Source of the DNA: Isoetes taiwanensis
Lineage: Eukaryota; Streptophyta; Lycopodiopsida; Isoetales; Isoetaceae
Direction of reading: 5' to 3'
DNA: 64,000 nt
Assembly (NCBI GenBank): GCA_021234155.1
Contig: JAJEKV010000016.1
Coordinates: forward strand, 18,909,501-18,973,500
Shown: piece after piece, positions 13,120 to 23,999 of the stretch
Position numbering within the stretch: the first letter of the stretch is position 1
Layout of the letters: each line of letters starts with the position of its first letter
Notes under the pieces: model-generated
Told to the model about the DNA's origin: nothing
What the model saw: only the letters and a program-made list of their open reading frames with translations
Database searches by the model: none
Program-made: the position numbers and the translations under genes

Positions 13120-15730
13120 AAGCATAGGTACAAAGTAGAGAGAGTAAATTGCAAAGTAGACTTTTCTTTGAAAGTGTATAGTTAAAACAATAACTTGTAA
13201 AACGTATATCATACAGTTACATTTTTTCCGTAGTTCCATAACCTTCCCCGTTAACACCAACCCTGGTAGCAAAAACAGAGACAATTGGAGGAGAGAACCC
13301 GTACCTGCAGCCAATCAATACACAATTAGCATGATAATGGTAAATGTGCAAGGGCCAAAAGGTACATTGGGTCTCTCAGTTTATCACTGATCACCAATTG
13401 TATCCTTTTGCCCTGAGGTGACATTAACTAGAAAGGATTGGAATAGTAGCATATTTAGCATTATAATTTCTCAATTATCAATCATTCCCATTAGACGAGA
13501 ACTAATTTCTTAGTCCCAAATCCAGCTGGTCATGTTGATAATTGTTCAATAGCATGATAATTTTCTTATACCTTCAAATTTTTAGATGTAAAAATCAGAT
13601 TTCATACTCTCCTTAATGCTTTAAACAAGATAAAACTTAAGCTCATATTCTTATAATCTACTTGTAAAGCCTCTTCTTTACAACACTACTAAGCCCAACA
13701 AAAGCTTTAGCATGTCATGTAGAGAATGTAAAAGAAGCATAACTTAAGTCTGTACATTTATCAATGCAAGACTTCCAGATCGAAATGACTCAAATCTCTA
13801 ACTCAAACCTTAGAATGTGCACTCCATGTTCACAAGTAGCCAGTTGGATTACTGGAACGTTTCGATCATATATCTAGTAGCATCCAGCCATGTCCTTATG
13901 TCACTAGCTAGCTGAATCCGCTTGTGCCAGTATTTGCCTTGAATCTTCACTGTAATATGAGGTAAAAACTTTGTTAAATCACAAAGCATTGAATCATGCT
14001 TATTTGCAAACTAGTTATTCCAGATCGTAGGTAGCATTATTAAATCTACCTCATTTCCTTGGGCAAATATGATTTAATAAAATATAACACATGTTAACAG
14101 TGTTTGAAGTATTCTCAAAAAGAACCTAAACATCTTTGCAGATATCTCTGCTGCTAGTTTTAGAAAAGGACACAAAGGCAGCTTTTTGCAACTTCTGCCT
14201 ATCTGTCTGATCTCTACAGCAAATAGGAGATAGACTAATCTTCAAAAAAATCTTTCTAAAACACTATCTTTATTGCCTGAAGCTAAGAATCTTGCAAAGG
14301 CTTCATATGCTGTCAATAAATCCAGATTAGGACTCCAAGTATGCCATATCTTATGGAGATGAGCATATTCTAGATATTTGCAAACGATTAATCATCGGTC
14401 GAAATCGTCATTTCATAGCAGATGAGCATATGAGCAGTATAAAAAATATTGTTAAACTCCATTTTAGAGCAAATCGACTAGCTTCAAATGCTCCTTAGAG
14501 CAAATCCACCGGTTCCTAAAGTGTAATGTCCGCTAGCAAGGCAAATCTGAGATACAAGTGGTATCCCAACACATCCGCCTGGGTCTATTTTAAATCGGCA
14601 AAGACCTATTTTGTAACAAACCGCCATTAAAATTTGGCCAACACAAATTCGACCAAACTTAGGTGACCTCTTGTGCATACGATTCTCGCCATGAAATATT
14701 GGCCAAAGACATTGCATTTATCCGCTTGTGTTAAGCAAAACGCGAATGCTTTTTCCAAAAAATGATCTGAACCAACAAGGCTTTTGGGCGGCCGTTTAAG
14801 CTAAAGCCCCAAATACAAAATGTGATCATTGTAATGTTAGATCAGATAATGAAGCGGCCATTTTGGCGCCATACCTGTGTTCTAGGGTCACAAAAAGTGG
14901 ACCATACACTCTTCTCAAAAATACATTTTGTCTAGGCTTCAAAACCGTAGTAAATGGAAAAATCCTTAGCATCTTTTTGATAAAGTGCTAAATTAGAGTC
15001 TATCGTCCATTTGAATCCGCTTCTCTAAGCATATAAGCATTTTTGCTTATTGCCGCAACCTCTCCAAGCATATAAGGTTTTAGACCAACTATGCTTATTT
15101 GCCACCATTTGTAGCACAAAATAAACATGTATGTTATTATCATGTGCACGGTTTTAACCTTTTATTTCATACAGTTTATATTTTCTTGTAGACATGCTAC
15201 ACAATATGGCATTAAGCCATGTTCCATATGGTATAATACGGTAATCAGACATGTTTCAAAGTCCTGACATCCAGCTAGAAGAATTAATAAGCTCTCAATA
15301 AGCGTGACTTTGAAAAATATCAGTATAATTTAGACCAACAAATTCATGTCCATTGTACTTTTTGCCTTGAGGGCCTTCAAATATTGGCCTTAGCAAATGT
15401 CCCCCAATGTATTATTATGTTTTTGCCATAGAGAATAATCAGGACCATTGCAACATTTTTGCTTTTCTTTAATTCTATGCCATTTTGAACCATAGGCCCA
15501 TATGTAAATTGTGCAATCTAGATGCACCTTAGGCTGGGGAACTTCCCAGGAGCTGGGGAACTTTCCACTATTCTAGGCTATGAAAGTATGACCTTTTGAG
15601 ATGACTAATTTATATATATATATGTATATATATAATATATACATTAAGAAATTTAATGCATCTTACGGTGCATTGTTCCGCTTTTAGCATGTTCTTCTAT
15701 TTTGCAAGGCCCCTGTCGTGCTCTAGGTAA
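13120..15730. other. Gene-free stretch
   Basis: AT-rich DNA without a recognisable gene. A (TA)-rich tract lies at about 15610-15645. Confidence 0.5.
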
Positions 15731-16081
15731 CCAACGATTCTACTGAGATTCTCTTGTGAGTTCTCTATATTCTTCAACATTCTATGCACTATATCTAGCA
15801 TTCATGAAGATTCCCCTAGATTCTCTTAGAATTTTCTATTTGATTGAGGTGCTTACCCATGAGCATTTAGAACCTTCCAAAATAATCTATTTTGGATCTT
15901 GCAACATTTCTAAAACACTTTCTATTTTTGGACTGAGGCGCTTGCCCTGAGCATCTAGAACATTTTTTTTTCAAGATTTATATTGTACACCTTTATTATG
16001 AAACATTTTAGAACATTCTATTGTGGCTCTTTCCGAAATCTTAAAAAAAAACTCTAAGATTTCATGAAGATTTTCTTAGAT

Positions 16082-16155
16082 TTCTAGAATATTCTGGAAC
16101 TTTCTAGAACAGAGACCTTTCCAGAGCCTTCAGAACATTCTAGAACTTTCTTGAA
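16082..16155. promoter_or_regulatory. Heat-shock-element-like run (copy A)
   Basis: TTC and GAA triplets alternate with exact 2-bp spacing. At 16082-16109 there are six consecutive units, and at 16133-16155 five. The consensus heat shock factor site is alternating nGAAn pentamers, so these are formally perfect, extended HSEs. Whether they are bound is unknown. They may simply reflect a 10-bp simple repeat (TTCTAGAACA). Confidence 0.55.
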
Positions 16156-16237
16156 CTATCTAGAATGTTATATTCTATTTTATCTTAATTATAATATTAC
16201 CCTTAAGTATATTTGAAACATAAATTATTCATAGAAT

Positions 16238-16290
16238 TAGGTTAGAGTGGGGGGTTTGGGGGGTTGAGGGCTAGGGTTCGAATCCCCCCA
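16238..16290 (+). ncRNA. tRNA-like / SINE-head-like pol III segment, copy A
   Basis: A perfect B-box GGTTCGAATCC lies at 16275-16285. An A-box-like GGTTAGAGTGG lies about 35 bp upstream, near 16240-16250. The spacing suits an internal pol III promoter. A complete tRNA cloverleaf is not evident. It resembles the head of a tRNA-derived SINE, with the ~110-bp repeats lying downstream. Confidence 0.5.
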
Positions 16291-16939
16291 ATAACATAAA
16301 AAATTTTAAAAGCCTTTCCTTAAGGGACGAGCATTCAACATGAGCCTTAGGATCTTAGACTCGATCAACGATCAAGATCTCACCATATAAAAGCAATATG
16401 AGCCATAGGATCTATTACATATAATTCCCAAAGCCATCTGCTGGACCGTAGGATGTGTGCCAAGCCACTTGAGCCATAGGATCTCGGATCGACGATCAGG
16501 ATCAAGAACAACCTGGGCCGTTAGATCGATTACATATAATTCCCAAGCCATGTGCACCGTAGGATGTGACCCCCGAAGACATTGTGGTGCTAGAGATCTG
16601 TTAATTCTCAAAAGTATCTCGCATTTGGGAAGGCCCAATAGTTGAGTGTTTGGGCTTGATAAGCTTTATGTTATTTCTATGCAATAAATTGCACGGTTTC
16701 TTAGACTCTTTGCTGTTGTCATTGGGCTGGTATTTCTTTCACAGCAGCACTTTGTGGCTGCTAAAGTTAGATTTGCAGGTGTTTAAGCAGTTTGGTTGCT
16801 TCTGACAAATACTCCTAATGCATTCTTCCGAGGTTTTGTCATTATAATGTTAGTATAATTATGTGTGCAAATTTAGGACTAACGCAAGATAAAAATGTAT
16901 GTATCCGAATCTCTTATCTTTCCATTTGTCTCAATGCAG

Positions 16940-17508
16940 GTTGCAATCAAGAAGGATATAACAAGTTTAACATACTGTAGTTACTCCAAAGATGTTGCCA
17001 CAGGTCTAGGGGTTGGGGCCTTCTTTTTCCTTCCATTTTACCTGTGTTGTTGTCATGGGCTTGACAAGGTGTTTGTGTGGATCTAATCCTTTGAAGCCTG
17101 GTGGAGCTCGAGTCTTTGCAATTATTTGTTTTATATTCTCATGGTAAGAATCTAATGTGCGATTGCCTGGGATTTATAGACACAATAACAAGCATCTTGG
17201 GATTTGAGTTTAAACTTAAGGACGTGTTCTGTGCAGGCTCTCATTCATTATATCAGCTGGATGCCTAGTAGCAAAAAGCGCAACCAAAAAAAGATACCTG
17301 GGACTAAAAGTGAAGGTTATGAAGGAGCTTTTGACTTGAATTGTGAAACATTGAGGAAAGGCATATTTTCAAAGCCCGGCAGCTGTTTATCTTCTTTACC
17401 ATGTTGCTGAGTGAGGCATATTACCTGTGCTTAGTGAAAGCTCAGGAGGCTTCATGGCAAGCACCTTATGGAGGTCCATCAGTTGGAATGGCCTCATACT
17501 CTCGATAA
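16940..17508 (+). pseudogene. DUF1218 family membrane protein, two-exon pseudogene
   Basis: The first exon (16940-17143) follows a TCAATGCAG acceptor. It encodes YCSYSKDVATGLGVGAFFF, then after a frameshift LKPGGARVFAIICFIFSW, and ends at ATG|GTAAGAA. The second exon starts at 17237 after GTGCAG, joins in phase (W-LSFIISAG) and continues through NCETLRKGIF, FFTMLLSEAYYLCLVKAQEA and SWQAPYGGPSVGMASYSR to a TAA at 17508. These are conserved landmarks of the plant DUF1218 family (four-helix membrane proteins, some implicated in wall lignin and vasculature patterning). At least three frameshifts break it, and the 5' exon with the first helix is missing. Conserved splice sites indicate a duplicated genomic gene and not a retrocopy. 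Confidence 0.85.
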
Positions 17509-17509
17509 G

Positions 17510-18500
17510 CTTCTCTTCTTGAGAATTCCTAGATAGGAATCTCTTCTTGAGAAATTTCTACTTCTGATTAATGGTGTCTTTTTTGGTATCTGCCTTCTGC
17601 TTAACAATTTTGTCTCTATTGTAACTATTATATACATTTTGTGTATATATAATATATACAAGCAGGTACTCACATAAGTTACCGTTTTGTTCTTCTGCTT
17701 AAATATTTCTACTACCAAGTTCTGTTTCATCCTCTGTTGGTCCGTATGCCATAGTATTCTTGCATTGGAAGACTATTATTCAACAAGCAAACTAAAGCAT
17801 CAGGGAAACCGTATATCAAGTTTGCCAGAGGTGGGCACGAATTAGCATATTAAGTTTAGGCACTGTTATAGAAGGGGGGCCAATTGAAACGGGGTGGTAC
17901 ATTGGCTTTTTAAGTTGGAAAAAATAGAGAGCAAAAACAACATCATAAAAGCACCAGTGGGGCTGAATGAACTTGACCTAACTAATCAAGCAAAGCCAAG
18001 CTCAATTTTTTTTCTTATTGCAAATGCCACAATATTTACTTTTGTAGTTTCGTACAGTATGACAACTATTTAGGCCATGGATGCATCTACATCTTAGAAT
18101 CGGTTCATGGCTAGATAAAGATCTAGCTAGCTTCTTGTGCTAAATTTCTTCTGCATGATTTCGGATTTGCCCCACAAATTCAATGCGAAGATACTGTATA
18201 GTGGAGAGCGTTAGGCACTCTCTACAGACAACATTTTCAAAATGCACCATTGATGGCATATTGGGATTTCGTTTAACCTTAGTCTTTGTAAGAATACTGA
18301 AGCCTACATATGCAATATATTCTTCTTCTACATGAAACCTTCAACGAAAATGGTGGTGGGACGTGTATTTATATGTGTAGAAAGTAATATATTCTATTGC
18401 TTGATGGACATATAAATAATTTGCTTGTGTTTAAGAACATGAAGTCAAGATTTTGATCTAACACAAAAAACCCTCTTAGTAAAGAAGTTAGGGAAGAGAA
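17510..18500. other. Gene-free stretch
   Basis: AT-rich DNA. A (TA)-rich imperfect palindrome lies near 17630-17660. No gene seen. Confidence 0.5.
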
Positions 18501-18519
18501 ATGTTCGCGGCAGGGGAAG

Positions 18520-18560
18520 AGAAATGTTCGCGGCGGCCTTGGCCGCCGCGATAAATTTCT
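18520..18560. repeat. GC-rich perfect hairpin in AT-rich DNA
   Basis: Arms CGCGGCGGCC / GGCCGCCGCG (18529-18550) flank a TT loop, and outer AGAAAT/ATTTCT arms extend the pairing. The 22-bp segment 'ggggaagagaaatgttcgcggc', which contains the start of the hairpin, is duplicated in tandem just upstream (from about 18490). Confidence 0.9.
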
Positions 18561-18994
18561 TGTATTCATAACGTGTAACTTTTTCTTTTATGTCATGAGG
18601 TAACTTTCATGGCATATACTTGTTCTAGAGTGTGTCTTCTAAAGAAGATATGACATAGACTTGGCCTTGGCCTTGGCCATTCCTTATCTATATCATTAAG
18701 ATCCACACGTTCCTTAAGATTATTGCCTTCTTAAGAATATTTCCACAAGGTCATCAACCAAGGGACATATTTTAAGTACTTTAAGACAAAAACCTAATTA
18801 TCTTACATGCATAGCTCTATGCTTGCCAAGGCCAGAACTCAGCAACAACGCATAGCTTAGCCATACTAGAATTCATACTCGTTGTGCCAAACACAAGTCG
18901 GGATTTGCGAAATCCACAACAAAACAACCGTGAGTATGCCTTGCTTGGAGTTACTTGTGTAAGCACCAATCCCATCTCTAATGGAACACCCATC

Positions 18995-19030
18995 GAAACC
19001 TAACGTTCTGATACCACTAAAACAGACACT
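18995..19030 (-). other. Possible LTR-retrotransposon primer-binding-site remnant
   Basis: On the minus strand 19016-19005 reads TGGTATCAGAAC, one base different from the tRNA-iMet binding site TGGTATCAGAGC found intact at 63269. No flanking LTR end was recognised. It lies just beyond the end of the helicase pseudogene, so it could mark a retroelement that truncated the helicase. Confidence 0.3.
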
Positions 19031-19074
19031 TGACATGGCACGCAATCTCACCACCCAACCACGAGCCCTCAGCC

Positions 19075-20110
19075 AAGACACAGCTGCCCCAGAGCTCTAC
19101 TATAGTATCTTTCCTCTACCCCTGGCAGTCTGTCCAATATTGAAACATTAAATTCATCAACATGAATGTTAAATGGCGAAAGGAAAGCTCTTTTTTCACA
19201 TGCTGATGGATTACTGAGAATATGTGGAGGAAATAAGAAATCTCTGGCATAGCTCATATTGTTTGTGGTTTCAAACAACTTGAGATTAACAGTATCATGC
19301 TGCCAATCTTCTCCTATACGAGTTACTGTGTTCAATAATTCACGGTCTGCTGCATTGCGTACGGATTCTTCTAGATGATAAACTTTGAAATGCTGCCAAA
19401 GCTCAGATGATTTAATTGATGCATCCAAAGTAGCAGTTTTTCCAGCACCTTGGACGATTGGAGCGATTTGCCTAAAATCCCCAGCTGCAATAATACATTT
19501 TCCACTAAATGGACTATTATTTGCAAGCAATTGTTGAAGCAATGCATCAACAGATTCAATTACTGCTTTATTTGCCATTGGGAATTCACCCCAAATTATA
19601 GTAGCAGCTTCACGCAAGAGATCTACTTTTTGAGATAGGCCATTGATCAATGAATGAACACCAATATTATTATCAGTCACAGGTATTTGGAATAAAGAGT
19701 GCGCTGTTCCCTCCTCGATAAAGTTGAGCAGATAAACCCGTTGTTGCACAGGGTAAAACAATAGAATGGTGACCTCGAATAAAATGGCACATTGCATTAA
19801 GCACATACGTCTTCCCTGAGCCTGCCTTACCGTCAATGAACACGGGATAATGAATTGGTTGTTTCTGTTCTTCCAGGCTACCTGTCACAGCATCATATAC
19901 CACTATTTGTCCTGTACTCATTGAATTTTTCATCTTCGACGCATCATCTAAATAGCTTTGCCAATCTGGGAATTTAAGATATTCCTCAAACGTTAATTCA
20001 GAGTGCACTACAATTGCAGGAAGGCCAAATGTTATGCCTATTGTCCCATGTTGCACCAAGATATTTTCTATAGCCAAAAGAGCTTGTTGTTCCGCAAGGA
20101 TGAAATGTAT
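19075..20110 (-). pseudogene. PIF1-like helicase (Helitron-type), broken
   Basis: Two overlapping minus-strand frames together give an SF1 PIF1-type helicase core. The first has AIENILVQHG, a Walker A motif FIDGKAGSGKT and CATTGLSAQLYRGG. The frame then shifts near 19680-19700 and continues with AHSLFQIPV, IIWGEFPMANK, SGKCIIAAGDFRQIAPIV and a segment matching the start of the second RecA-like domain (LSPFNIHVDEFN..ILDRLPG). In Helitron helicases the Walker B segment is normally DEAPMANK. Here the Asp is Gly, so the ATPase site is also lost. The C-terminal motifs V and VI and the SH3-like insertion are missing. No Rep/HUH domain and no Helitron CTRR terminus was found nearby. A cellular PIF1 origin is less likely, since PMANK-type spacing is typical of Helitrons. 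Confidence 0.85.
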
Positions 20111-20860
20111 CCAAGAAATTTATCGCGGTGCTCGACTCCTTCAACATAAAAGGGCATCCATGCATCACAATTTTGTTACAAATAAACATGCATCAAACCA
20201 AACTTGCCCCCAGATTATCTATAATACCCTATAATACAGGAGTATTTAATTATTCTCCATATGCTAGAGATGTGGATGTTAGATATAAAACATTGTTGTT
20301 TGCATTGCCCTGTTGTGGTATTAGATTTGGCATCCTAGATACCAGCGGTTCACTTAATGAGCTTCCTCCTAGATACCAGTTCACTTAATGAGCTTTCTCC
20401 CCTTTGTTTTCTAATGTCAGGTTGCTTCCTATATGGAATAAAGCAAGCAACCATCAAATATTCTAGCAAGGCTGACTATCTTTGTTCTAGAAACAGGTCG
20501 CTCAAATGAAGGTATTCCATTGTCGAGGAAATAGTATTCCATTGTCGAGGAAATATTATGATCTGTTGAAATACTTTGATTTCCATATATACATAATTTA
20601 CTTATAATTTGAGTCAAGAAGTTCTGCACAAAAGACAACATTATGATAACTGGGAAAAACTAAGGTGGCCCAGTTAAATTTAATTTTTTTTTGCAGCTGA
20701 TTGCGATCTTGCCCTTGGAAATCTATGACCATTATGGGAGATGTCCAAAATGTTGTATTAAAGGCATTCTATTCAATCCAAGGGAATGCTATTAAATGAC
20801 CTCCATGACATTTATTTAAAAGGGAGCATTAGCAAAAAGATATGCCTGCAGCTCAAACCA

Positions 20861-21246
20861 GAATTGTTGACAAATTATATAGATAAAATGCGCATTTGTG
20901 GCAGATGCACAGGTGTGAAAAGCACTTCCTTGCAAATTGCTATGTATGTATACAGCAGAACTTGATTAAGACAGCAGAATTCCACTACCAGAGCATCCAC
21001 TAATCGCTCCGTTTGTTTGATTTCACATTCTTAGAACCTGCCACAGATACTGCATTATTGAAGTCAGCTGATTAGCGAAGAGATGTTTAACAAACAATAA
21101 CACCCTGTTAATAGGCAATACAGAACGAACGAGATTCATATCTAACATGGCTGCAAAATGCCAAAACCAATGTATATGATAACAGATCCAAGTAGTGGCC
21201 AACTCAATGACATGTGCAATTACCTCCAAGCCATCATGCCTTTGTA
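20861..21246. repeat. Long direct repeat, copy 2 (partner at 1)
   Basis: Matches 1-385 almost base for base. The differences include two short substitutions giving 'cagcag' in place of 'tgtgag' and 'tgttgag'. In this copy the right end continues in frame into the minus-strand exon at 21222-21615, so this copy is the original gene context. Confidence 0.9.
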
Positions 21247-22680
21247 GAAATGGGGAATATGTAGCCTGCGCCTTTCCAGCCAACATATGTAAATCATAAG
21301 CCCCATCCTATATCCAGGCCGGATGTTTGCACCAGGCCGGATGGTTTCTCAAACCATAATAATAGGGCAGAAATAACTCAGAGGTAGACAATGCATTTTC
21401 ATACCACAGCAGCTCGTTCCAGTTTGGATTTTGATGGAAACTTGACCACGGATCAATGACATCAATTACTAGTTCTGCAGACAACTCTTTCCTCTCTCAC
21501 CTTGTAAGAAAGGCATGTATACTTGGGGCCATCTCATGTAGCGGCTTATCTTGTAAGCTATTTTCTATCTTGTTGAATGTCTCCGACCGTTGCCACAAAT
21601 ATGAATCCCAAACGCAGATGACTCATCATTACCTTGAAAAGTAGGAAAGCCTTTATTTACATCTCTCTTAAGAACAGAAAAGTGTCTCTACTTGTGAAGT
21701 TGGCGAATAAAGTATAACATACTCTACACAGTTTGCAAAATGATCTCATGTGTATTTCCAATGCAATATGAGCGATGCAATGTTTAACCACAAGCAAGCA
21801 AAATATGTCTTCGAAATTACCCAGTCGAGTGCTTTCACGCTTTGATGTAAACCAATTTTTCAGAGATTTCAAGTCCAGGTTCTATCTGCAGTCTGTTCCC
21901 ATTTATCTCGAGATCCCGCAGAAATATAGCTGCATGCTGTTGCAAATGGCAAAATTTTTTTAATGTGACATCGAAGTTGCTAGAAATAAATTGACGAAAG
22001 CCTCAACTTGAATAAAACAAGATGCCATTCGCTACTGGATTGAATATTAGATTGAATGGGCTCAGAAGACAGGTTGTGCCAGTAATCTTAATTTAACTAA
22101 GCAGAGAATTGCAGCAGGTAGATAAATTTAGGGTTCTATTAAGCACAACGATTCAATTGAACTGGAAAATGGATGAGATATGAAGTGCATCAGGGTAACA
22201 GCTCTTTTTTACTTTGAAGTGTTTACCTCGAGTGAGTCCAATAGAAGTGGTGGGCTTAGAATCACAAATGCCATGTCCCGAATAAGTCTGCACCAAGATG
22301 AAATATAGACATGGCAGATACATTCGCATAGGAGAAAGAGGAAAGTCTTTAACCTGTAGGGTAATCGCTTCAAAAACTCCCATCTTTTCAAGCTTTCAGA
22401 GTAGGAAAGCAATTCTTCAGATACTTGCAGGAATTACAGGAATTGCAGTAGCTTCTTGCGAAGGGATAACAGGGGGAACGGTTTAGCATTATGCTCATAA
22501 CATGGGCGCCATTCTATCCCAGAATTAAAAGTCGCTACAGCATGCTTTAACCAGCAGGTTTTTTGATCAACCCATTCCTGGCCATTGATTGCTGCCCTGT
22601 GATAGGGCATAACAGGCAAGTGGAAACCGAGGAAGGAGCAGCGGCGTTGCAACTTTGCCCTCCATTCAGCTTCGGAGGGC
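21222..22680 (-). pseudogene. Unidentified multi-exon plant gene remnant
   Basis: Three coding-like blocks lie on the minus strand. Block 1 (about 22680-22440) reads SEAEWRAKLQRRCSFLGFHL then GQEWVDQKTCWLKHAVATFN. Block 2 (about 22300-22227) reads RLIRDMAFVILSPPLLLDSL and ends CTCGAG|GTAAAC, a good splice donor. Block 3 (about 21615-21222) reads WDSYLWQRSETFNKIENSLQ, PLHEMAPSIHAFLTR, ELVIDVIDPWSSFHQNPNWN and TSELFLPYYYGLRNHPAW, ending TTGGAG|GTAATT. Two in-frame stops occur in block 3 (after AFLTR and after AWI). I do not recognise the family. The amino-acid composition, donors and lack of low complexity argue for a real gene. The donor end and following intron of block 3 are what was copied to position 1-385. 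Confidence 0.55.
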
Positions 22681-22689
22681 TAGGACTCT

Positions 22690-22830
22690 GATAACCGATC
22701 TATGGCCCTGCCAAAGCTGTGATAACCTAGCTATGGATGAGGCAGCTCTGATAACCTAGCTATGGAAGCTATGGAAGCTCTGGTAACCTAGTTATGGAAG
22801 CTATGGAACCTATCTATGGATGAGGACGCT
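22690..22830. repeat. Degenerate short tandem repeat
   Basis: About five units of the type 'gctctgataacctagctatg' with variable length, leading directly into the hairpin at 22837. Confidence 0.85.
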
Positions 22831-22836
22831 TGCCTG

Positions 22837-22937
22837 CTGGTTACAGGGGATAAACACCTCTGAGAGCTCATTACCTCGGATAAACGGGCTCTCTAAGGTA
22901 ATGGGCTCTCAGGGGTGTTTATCCCTGAGGTTACCAG
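22837..22937. repeat. 101-nt inverted repeat (hairpin)
   Basis: The ends CTGGTTA / TTACCAG, then GGATAAACACC / GTGTTTATCC, TGAGAGC / GCTCTCA and CATTACCT / AGGTAATG pair in nested order. The central loop carries a further partial copy, 'ggataaacgggctctct'. The arms are about 40 nt with a few mismatches. Confidence 0.9.
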
Positions 22938-23151
22938 CGTTGCATACATTCGTCGAAGCAGAGGACTTTTTCACGAATCTACTCCTGTGGCTATGGCAGA
23001 CTAAACAAGATATCTACTCTTGTGCTATGGCGGCTAAATCTACGCAAGAAATCAACCATCACAAGCAATAAATTTAACTATTCCTTGAAATCAAAACTCC
23101 CTTCCTTGATGCTGTCCAGCGAGCTTGTCCTGCCGCACAGGGAATCTCTTA

Positions 23152-23560
23152 GGGTGATTTTCTACTGTAGTCATAAAATAAGACTGTCACATTGAGATAT
23201 GACACCCTTTATGACTCCAAATCAAAAAATAGGACACATAAAATTAAAGTTGTTTTTCCACTATAAGGTGGCATAAAATAAAACACCATCAAAATTCTAG
23301 TGGAAAACCCCAAAAAAATAAGACATGTCTTATTTTAATGATATTTTTAATATATGTGACACTGTCTTATTTTATACCGGGGGAAATCCCCCGGTATAAA
23401 ATAAGACTCCATTCCCCTTAAAAGGAGGAACCGAACCTATCCAAACCTAAATGGGACATGTCTTATTTTTAAAAGTAGAAAATTATTTCTTTCTTATTTG
23501 CTTATGTGGCCCAATAGAAAAGCCTAAAATATGAGACACCACTCTAGTGGAAAATCACCC
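23152..23560. mobile_element. Tourist-like MITE (PIF/Harbinger type)
   Basis: The terminal inverted repeats are GGGTGATTTTC at 23152 and GAAAATCACCC ending at 23560, followed inward by further imperfect pairing (TACTGTAG / CTCTAGTGG). Flanking TTA triplets at 23149-23151 and 23561-23563 fit the 3-bp target duplication of PIF/Harbinger. A CTTAG 5-bp duplication with one-base-shorter TIRs is an alternative reading. There is no coding capacity. The interior repeats the motif 'aataagac' in both orientations. Confidence 0.85.
23364..23407. repeat. Perfect internal palindrome of the MITE
   Basis: GTCTTATTTTATACCGGGGG and its reverse complement are separated by only four bases. The 20-bp arms would form a strong cruciform or RNA hairpin, suitable for small-RNA production. 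Confidence 0.95.
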
Positions 23561-23756
23561 TTAGGCTCAAACCTTTTTTCTCTGTCCGTCCACAGAATAA
23601 AAGGCTTTCGAAAAAAAGGCCCAAAAAGGCGCAAAAAAAAAGGAGGGTTCAAAAATAGACTATATAATACGTGGGATTCGGATTTGGGGGCAGAACAAGA
23701 CCCCGAGACGGTCTTCAAAGTTGTTCAAATCTAAATCTGATCTTCAAAAATAAGTT

Positions 23757-23999
23757 ATGGAGCAAAACAAAACATCAAGACAATCCTCAAAGTTGCTCAA
23801 ATCTAAATCTGATCTAGGTACGAGTAGCGTCCATGTCCCTGGAGAGGGTTATGAGGAGGTATGGAAAAGGAGAAGGGCGATACGAAGGTTGAGATCCTCA
23901 GTTTCCACTTCAGATCTTTCGAAGCTAAACGTGAAGCTAAATGAAGACGATTTTACAGAACTTGAGGGATGCATTGATTTGGGTTTTGGATTTGACAAA
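23757..23999 (+). pseudogene. DUF1685 protein fragment, truncated by LINE sequence
   Basis: The frame from 23757 reads SSKLLKSKSDLGTSS, VWKRRRAIRRLRSSVSTSD and LNEDDFTELEGCIDLGFGFD. The last block is the start of the plant DUF1685 motif (L.D.D..ELKGC.DLGFGF). The remaining half (..LCNTLPALELCY) is absent. At about 24000 the sequence switches to the antisense of a LINE zf-RVT domain, which supplies the last residues and a stop at 24026. Just upstream a ~31-bp segment encoding SSKL(F/L)KSKSDL occurs twice (23709-23743 and 23789-23818), with an in-frame stop between the copies. The function of DUF1685 proteins is not established. Confidence 0.75.

Larger units (their letters stand above)
15737..16600. 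repeat. Composite repeat, copy A
   Basis: Three modules in fixed order: a TTC/GAA-rich array (about 15770-16160), a tRNA-like segment with pol III boxes (16238-16290), then two copies of a ~110-bp unit starting 'gatcaacgatcaag/gatcgacgatcagg' and containing 'acatataattccca' (about 16365-16600). The linkers 'aacataaa..ttttaaaa' and 'gagcattc.ac.tgagcc.tag' are shared with copy B at 45480-47600, which shows that the modules form one element or one repeatedly copied unit. Confidence 0.85.

Noticed and set aside
15610-15650. (TA)n tract as an origin or scaffold element
   Set aside because: Common microsatellite. Nothing else supports a special role.
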